Made by a program: the position numbers and the translations under genes. Source: JBKBXU01 sp046313675 (GTDB lineage: Bacteria; Bacteroidota; Bacteroidia; Cytophagales; Cytophagaceae). From it: a stretch of DNA of 18,177 bases. The stretch is from contig JBKBXU010000049.1 of NCBI GenBank assembly GCA_046313675.1, forward strand, positions 1 through 18,177, in the 5' to 3' direction. Of the stretch, positions 13,760 through 18,177 are shown piece after piece; position 1 is the stretch's first letter; every line of letters begins with the position of its first letter. The notes beneath the pieces are model-generated. The model was not told the DNA's origin. It made no database searches and saw only the letters and a program-made list of their open reading frames with translations.

Positions 13760-16700
13760 TTACAATTTTAGCAATTTACCCACTACGGTTTTATCCTTCC
13801 CTACAGCTTTTACTATATACATGCCTTGTGGAAGTTCTGTTCCTATTATAATTTTCTCCCCCGGCTGCATATTTCTTTCATAATATACATTGCCCTGAGC
13901 ATCGGTAATACGTAAAACATACTCCTCCGCTATACCTTCCACCATCACTTCTGCTTCTTCTATAAAAGGGTTTGGCAAAGAATATACTAAAGCTTCATTA
14001 GAAAATGCAGGTGTGGCTGGCATATAAGGATACGGACCGCACGCATACTCACCTGCCTCAACCCAGCGTGGTGCGGAAGAACTACAAAAACTACCTTTTT
14101 CGCCCAAGATTCCATGATATGGGCTTAATGGGTTAAAGTCGGTGAAACGAAAATCTGGCTGATCTCCTTCGATCTGATACAGTGAACGCAAACCAAATGT
14201 CCCCCAACGTACACTCCCGGGCTCTTTGTACCTTTCTATATTATCTGCATTGCCAAACCAAACGCGAACCTCTTTAAGGTATCCTTTAAAATAGGCATTG
14301 TGGTATGGTGAATATCCAATATATGCCCATTCATGGCCAACAGGAGATGGAAAACTTTCATGTAAAAAAGAACCTCTGTAATGAGAGTTAATAGTCATCT
14401 CTACAGACATGGGAGACATCTTTACTACTATATGGTAACAGTTTCCGTCAAAAAAATCATAGGTATCAAATCTGGGTCTGTCCATTATATAGTCAAAACC
14501 ATTATAAGTATAATATAAAAAACCATCCGGTTTGATGCCGATTTCATAGCCATGAGCTGAAATGCTTCCTCTTGCCTCAAGGTTGGAAACGATAGGAATT
14601 CTTTTGCCCCTGTCTTCAGTATGTAAGGTGATGTAAGCTTCAAAAATAAAGCTCCTCGCTCCCAAAGTATTAAATTTCTCAAAATATATAAAATCATCTA
14701 TACCGTCAAATTCCAAAGCAAGCGGACTTTCAACATCCAGAATATCACAATGACGACAAGCGGCTACAATACCAACATTAGGATTTGTACCATAAGAAGC
14801 ACGTGCGTCGATATCCAATTTCCCGCTTTCGGCAATTGCAATCCCTTCAAAATCCTCTATGCATATAAAAGCGCCCGCCCTAACCTCAATCACTCCGTTT
14901 AGCTGAAGAATAGAATTGTGACGAACAACCAGGGTGCCACCACTTTCAACGATTAGCCTGGATCCTTGCATAATATTTAAACTTCCCCCACTAAACAACT
15001 GAAGAACCGCACCGCTTAATATAACCACATCTCCGGAAGTTTGATGATCTCCCATGATAAGATTACCGCCATCATTGACATTCAGCCTCCCAACAGGCAA
15101 ATTACAGTCATTAAATCCTCTCAAAAAAACGGTATATTTTGCACCCGGTTCCGGCACAGGCAGCCCTGAATCCTGAGCACCTAATGGACGATTGGCATTG
15201 ATATACAAACTACCTTCTTCATTTATATTCAGGTTGCCAATAAAGCTTTGAATTCCCCTGCCATAGTTAAAGGAACTATTGGATAAGCTTTCTGAAACCC
15301 CCTCCCTCTCATATAGAATAAGCTCCTGCATTAAAAGGTTATGATTATTATTAGAAAAAGTAACGTGAAATTCATTAAATAAGGGTGGGGTAAAATTTAC
15401 AAGCCCAAGCGGGCCTGCTACCCTTTTAAAAGGAGTCACCCCGTCATCGACAAATTGATTTGGATTTATTTCCTGAAACAGATTTTGATTAGCAGGTGGC
15501 CTTAGGTCTAATGAGCTTACCGTTGGAATATAACAAAAATTATTAACATTAATTCCGCCTTCATATAAAAAAGAGTCATCTAAATCAGCAGAAATGTTTA
15601 TATGCCCTCCGGGCGCATTATCCAAAGGTCGGTTGCTAATAGAATAAACCCAGGTATTGGAAGGAAATAAGGGAAGTTGATGCAGGATTTTAGCCTGAAC
15701 CCTTCCCTTGTATATTAACCTTTGACCCTGGCTTGCATCCGGCAAAGCATTTACTTCAAAATCTATATCCCAACTTGTCCCTCCAAGAGTAGTTAAAGCA
15801 ATCCTCGGGAGAGCCGCAGGAACCACCATCGCTGTATTTGAGCGAAAAAGCAATATATTATCATTGGGCTCAAAGCCCTGCCCATTACCGGAAAACGTGC
15901 CATTGGAAATAGCTATGGTTCGCACTTTTTGGGGATAGCCTAATTGGTTTAAGTAATTTATAAAAAACTGATTAGTTCCGGATGTTCGTACTGCCAGCAT
16001 TTGAACAGCCGCAGGAGATTGCCGTACTTTGTTTACCTTCCCAATCTTTGTAAATAGAGAAAGTACAGGTTGTTTTGCCAGGTCTTCAACCATAAACTGA
16101 AAGCCCAAAGGCACATTTGCTCCCTGGTGCGGTGTGTCAAATGTAATGAGGAGACGGGTATTATGATCAATGTTATCTCTTTCCATCTCGGCCAAAGCAA
16201 TACGCCCCACCAGGCCTCCCATGCTCAATCCCATTACAACCAAAGGCTCATCTCCTGCTTTCTGACGGTTGATGCGCCCAATTATCCCCTTCAGCAAATG
16301 GGCATTAGCTATAATATTTTCTGTGGCATCGTGCCAATCAATAAAGACAAGATCATAGCTGTTATTTTCAATTTCCTCTTTTAATAGATCGTTTTCTATT
16401 TCAAGCTGATCAATTAAATCAGTATAATCAATCTTTTGATCTTCATCTAAAAAATCAGGCTCAAAACCTTTCACTACAATCAAAGGTTTTGTTAATTGCG
16501 TATTTCCACAACCATAAGCAATATGCACATCGCATCCTACCCTCAATGGCATTTCAGGAGATGGTTCAAGGAAAATATTACGCCATACTTCATCCGCTAC
16601 CGGGCCAAACCTCAGCATGCCAAATTCCGGTGCTTCAACTTCTAACTTACAATGCGCAATGGCCACCGTACAATCTGTAAAACGAAGTAAAATTTTAACA

Positions 16701-17770
16701 TTCTTCTTACCAGGATCTGAATAAGAGATGTTTATAACATCGTCAAAATTTACCTCTCTGAACCCAAGTCCCTCTCCTGCATCCAACTCAATAGTTCTTA
16801 TGGTTTTAGAGCTGTTCGTTAAATAAAACTCAGCGCTTAATTTAAACTGGACATTCTGATTTACTTTATCTTTTCCTGCTGCAAGAGCAAACAAACTATG
16901 TTCTTCATAAGGACTGGAAGCTCTATCAGGCACATCATGTAAATGTGTACCATCATAGGTAAACAGTCCCTTGTCTAAAGCATAATAGTCCAAACTGTTA
17001 TAATCCATAAATAATACAGCCAATGGCACTTCATTATTTGTTTCAGAAAGTTGCTGATCAACAGCATCATGCTCCGGCAAAGGAAGGACTCCTTGATCAA
17101 TGGCAGCCTCATTCATAGCATGGATCAAGCGGAGAAATTTATCTTTATCAGCGAGATTATCTCCATTTAGTAAAGAAGTATAACTGGAGAGATCCCAAAC
17201 TTCCATAAACGAGGCAATAGGATCTTCTACATGAGAAAGCCATTTTCTCAAAGAAGGAAGACGGTTAGGAAAGTTTTCAGCTTCCTCTAAAGCTTCAAGG
17301 TAAAGTTCTTTCCATTCATCGGCAATTAAATAGGCTGTGGAAGGCGAAACTTCACAAACATTATCTTTTAAGAAAGGAAGTATATTTAACTTGAGTAAAT
17401 CATTTAGGCGTACTAACCTGGCTCTTCCATTGTTACCCTGCCACCGATCAGCCTCACGTAATGCATTGGATAAAAAAACTTCGTACAAATGGTCCCACTG
17501 TCGGGGTTTTTCAAAAGAATAGTTCTCTTTAGCTTCCCTGACGGTATGATAGGGCTTGGTATTTATTGCATTAAATCCCTTTTCAAGCAAAAGTCCTGTA
17601 TGAACTTCACTAAAATCTAATTCACTAAAAAGATCCTTTAAAACTATTTCATATGGAACCGCAGCACTGTCAATGATTTCAAGGCCAAGGGAATCTATAG
17701 TATAATGATGAACATTCTGTGAATAAGCAAACTGGCAAAACAACAGAAATGGGAGTAAAAGTCTTTTCAT
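13760..17770 (-). CDS. Large secreted alpha/beta hydrolase with LamG-like domain and T9SS type A sorting signal
   Basis: 1336 residues. Signal peptide 1-18 (ends AYSQ). A poorly recognised N-terminal region (19-420) precedes an alpha/beta hydrolase core (about 427-600). The core has KPLIVVKGFEP, LVFIDWHDA, nucleophile elbow GLSMGG (S516) and TFDTPHQGAN (544-552), a lipase/PGAP1-like set. H723 in APGGHINIS is a possible catalytic His and the acid is not assigned. Residues ~890-990 repeat short L-x-(V/I) strands (GGSLNIMQGSRL, SGGTLVV, LQLNGVIEV), suggesting a small beta-helix. Residues ~1015-1175 are LamG/concanavalin-like (ALEFDGIDDFIYF, GYLKEVRVWFG). Residues ~1262-1336 form a type A T9SS sorting domain (SLPNPFIEEAEV, PQGMYIVKAVGK, KLLKL). 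It is thus probably secreted and attached to the surface, hydrolysing an ester or lipid-like substrate and binding glycan through LamG. The substrate is unknown. Lipoprotein copy 2 follows 14 bases later. Confidence 0.85.
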   Translation of the reverse strand: MKRLLLPFLLFCQFAYSQNVHHYTIDSLGLEIIDSAAVPYEIVLKDLFSELDFSEVHTGLLLEKGFNAINTKPYHTVREAKENYSFEKPRQWDHLYEVFLSNALREADRWQGNNGRARLVRLNDLLKLNILPFLKDNVCEVSPSTAYLIADEWKELYLEALEEAENFPNRLPSLRKWLSHVEDPIASFMEVWDLSSYTSLLNGDNLADKDKFLRLIHAMNEAAIDQGVLPLPEHDAVDQQLSETNNEVPLAVLFMDYNSLDYYALDKGLFTYDGTHLHDVPDRASSPYEEHSLFALAAGKDKVNQNVQFKLSAEFYLTNSSKTIRTIELDAGEGLGFREVNFDDVINISYSDPGKKNVKILLRFTDCTVAIAHCKLEVEAPEFGMLRFGPVADEVWRNIFLEPSPEMPLRVGCDVHIAYGCGNTQLTKPLIVVKGFEPDFLDEDQKIDYTDLIDQLEIENDLLKEEIENNSYDLVFIDWHDATENIIANAHLLKGIIGRINRQKAGDEPLVVMGLSMGGLVGRIALAEMERDNIDHNTRLLITFDTPHQGANVPLGFQFMVEDLAKQPVLSLFTKIGKVNKVRQSPAAVQMLAVRTSGTNQFFINYLNQLGYPQKVRTIAISNGTFSGNGQGFEPNDNILLFRSNTAMVVPAALPRIALTTLGGTSWDIDFEVNALPDASQGQRLIYKGRVQAKILHQLPLFPSNTWVYSISNRPLDNAPGGHINISADLDDSFLYEGGINVNNFCYIPTVSSLDLRPPANQNLFQEINPNQFVDDGVTPFKRVAGPLGLVNFTPPLFNEFHVTFSNNNHNLLMQELILYEREGVSESLSNSSFNYGRGIQSFIGNLNINEEGSLYINANRPLGAQDSGLPVPEPGAKYTVFLRGFNDCNLPVGRLNVNDGGNLIMGDHQTSGDVVILSGAVLQLFSGGSLNIMQGSRLIVESGGTLVVRHNSILQLNGVIEVRAGAFICIEDFEGIAIAESGKLDIDARASYGTNPNVGIVAACRHCDILDVESPLALEFDGIDDFIYFEKFNTLGARSFIFEAYITLHTEDRGKRIPIVSNLEARGSISAHGYEIGIKPDGFLYYTYNGFDYIMDRPRFDTYDFFDGNCYHIVVKMSPMSVEMTINSHYRGSFLHESFPSPVGHEWAYIGYSPYHNAYFKGYLKEVRVWFGNADNIERYKEPGSVRWGTFGLRSLYQIEGDQPDFRFTDFNPLSPYHGILGEKGSFCSSSAPRWVEAGEYACGPYPYMPATPAFSNEALVYSLPNPFIEEAEVMVEGIAEEYVLRITDAQGNVYYERNMQPGEKIIIGTELPQGMYIVKAVGKDKTVVGKLLKL

Positions 17771-17812
17771 AAAAGTAGAATTTGGTAAAAAATATAAAGC
17801 TGTCTTATTGTT

Positions 17813-17841
17813 AAAAAATACTAAAATTAAGTCAAATCAAA
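17813..17841 (-). promoter_or_regulatory. Candidate promoter of the hydrolase-lipoprotein unit
   Basis: On the minus strand TTTG (17841-17838) and, 17 bases on, TATTTTTT (17820-17813) match the Bacteroidota -33/-7 pattern (TAnnTTTG) except for the final G. The ATG at 17770 would then have a leader of about 36 bases. The surrounding DNA is very AT-rich, so chance matches are expected. Confidence 0.3.
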
Positions 17842-18095
17842 TTTTCATAATTTAAATTAACTTTTTTGTCGTAGAAAACAAATCATTTGCCACGAAAAAT
17901 AAACCATTAGACCTTTTCATACCCGAGTTTTAAGGAGTTTTAAAAAATAATATCATCTGAGGTTAGATCAAAAAAAAGACCATAGTCCACGGAAACCCAA
18001 GTTTTGAACTGCAAACCCAAAAATTTGTGAACCAACTATAGAAAAATTTAACATTCATATTCCCGGTCAAACCCTGCGTTTTAAATAAATTCTTT

Positions 18096-18103
18096 TATTT
18101 TTG
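18096..18103 (+). promoter_or_regulatory. Candidate -7 element for dut
   Basis: TATTTTTG is an exact match to TAnnTTTG and lies 24 bases before the ATG at 18128, giving a short leader. No convincing TTG was found at the -33 position, so this is a partial promoter call. Confidence 0.35.
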
Positions 18104-18127
18104 CTCGATCATATAAATTTTTACAAC

Positions 18128-18177
18128 ATGCAGGTTAAAATTGTAAATACATCAAAACATCAGCTTCCATGCTACCA
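18128..18177 (+). CDS. dut: dUTP diphosphatase, 3'-truncated by the window end
   Basis: Only 16 full codons are visible from ATG 18128: M-Q-V-K-I-V-N-T-S-K-H-Q-L-P-C-Y. The V-K-I-(I/V)-N-x-S-x-H-x-L-P-x-Y pattern is the N-terminal strand of trimeric dUTPases, as in Bacteroidota Dut. The enzyme hydrolyses dUTP to dUMP and pyrophosphate, limiting uracil in DNA and supplying dTMP synthesis. All five catalytic motifs lie beyond the window, so the call rests on this short opening and on the absence of a better match. It diverges from the hydrolase gene across a 357-base spacer. Confidence 0.7.
   Translation, partial: MQVKIVNTSKHQLPCY

Larger units (their letters stand above)
17771..18127. other. 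AT-rich divergent spacer between the hydrolase gene and dut
   Basis: These 357 bases hold promoter candidates for both flanking genes, a direct repeat (GAGTTTTA, 17925 and 17934) and a single heptamer-family token (CATAGTC, 17981-17987, within GACCATAGTCCACGG). No reading frame with a convincing family match, RNA gene or strong hairpin was seen. Confidence 0.55.

Overview
The window looks like a chromosomal segment of a Bacteroidota bacterium, most likely of the Cytophagales/Cytophagia side. The evidence is two different type IX secretion (T9SS) sorting domains, a PorP/SprF-family protein, small lipoproteins with a Bacteroidota-style N-terminus, TAnnTTTG-type promoter motifs, almost no Shine-Dalgarno sequences and AT-rich spacers. 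The genus cannot be named from the sequence alone.

Layout. (1) 1-4155, plus strand: the 3' part of a giant secreted adhesin-like protein. It has tandem ~103-residue PKD-like repeats, two further repeats, an Ig/PKD stretch and a gliding-motility-type (type B) C-terminal domain. Three bases later comes its probable outer-membrane partner, a PorP/SprF-family protein, and then a strong hairpin terminator (4182-4223). (2) 4231-7393, plus strand: a promoter followed by a tight three-gene unit. It encodes a two-domain universal stress protein, a CPA2-type cation:proton antiporter (4-base ATGA overlap) and ferrochelatase HemH carrying an internal cysteine segment. (3) 7421-8998, minus strand: an unrecognised exported 525-residue protein, convergent with hemH. 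(4) 9117-12131, minus strand: a biotin operon transcribed bioF-bioD-bioA, with a 2-base gap and an 8-base overlap. It covers the steps from pimeloyl thioester to dethiobiotin; bioB and bioC are not here. (5) 12132-13745, minus strand: a family of small lipoproteins. There are two full paralogues and a third copy cut down to 35 codons, with a degenerate 7-bp tandem repeat at its break and an inverted short-repeat array between the full copies. (6) 13760-17770, minus strand: a 1336-residue secreted alpha/beta hydrolase (lipase/esterase-like) with a LamG-like domain and a type A T9SS sorting signal, 14 bases upstream of the second lipoprotein. (7) 17771-18177: an AT-rich divergent spacer and the first 16 codons of a probable dUTPase gene (dut) on the plus strand.

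The housekeeping genes (biotin, heme, dUTPase) are ordinary. The unusual material is the surface and secretion genes and the lipoprotein/hydrolase block at 12.2-17.8 kb. There, mosaic paralogues, a relic and two kinds of short repeat point to local duplication and recombination. No RNA gene, IS element, CRISPR array or origin was seen.
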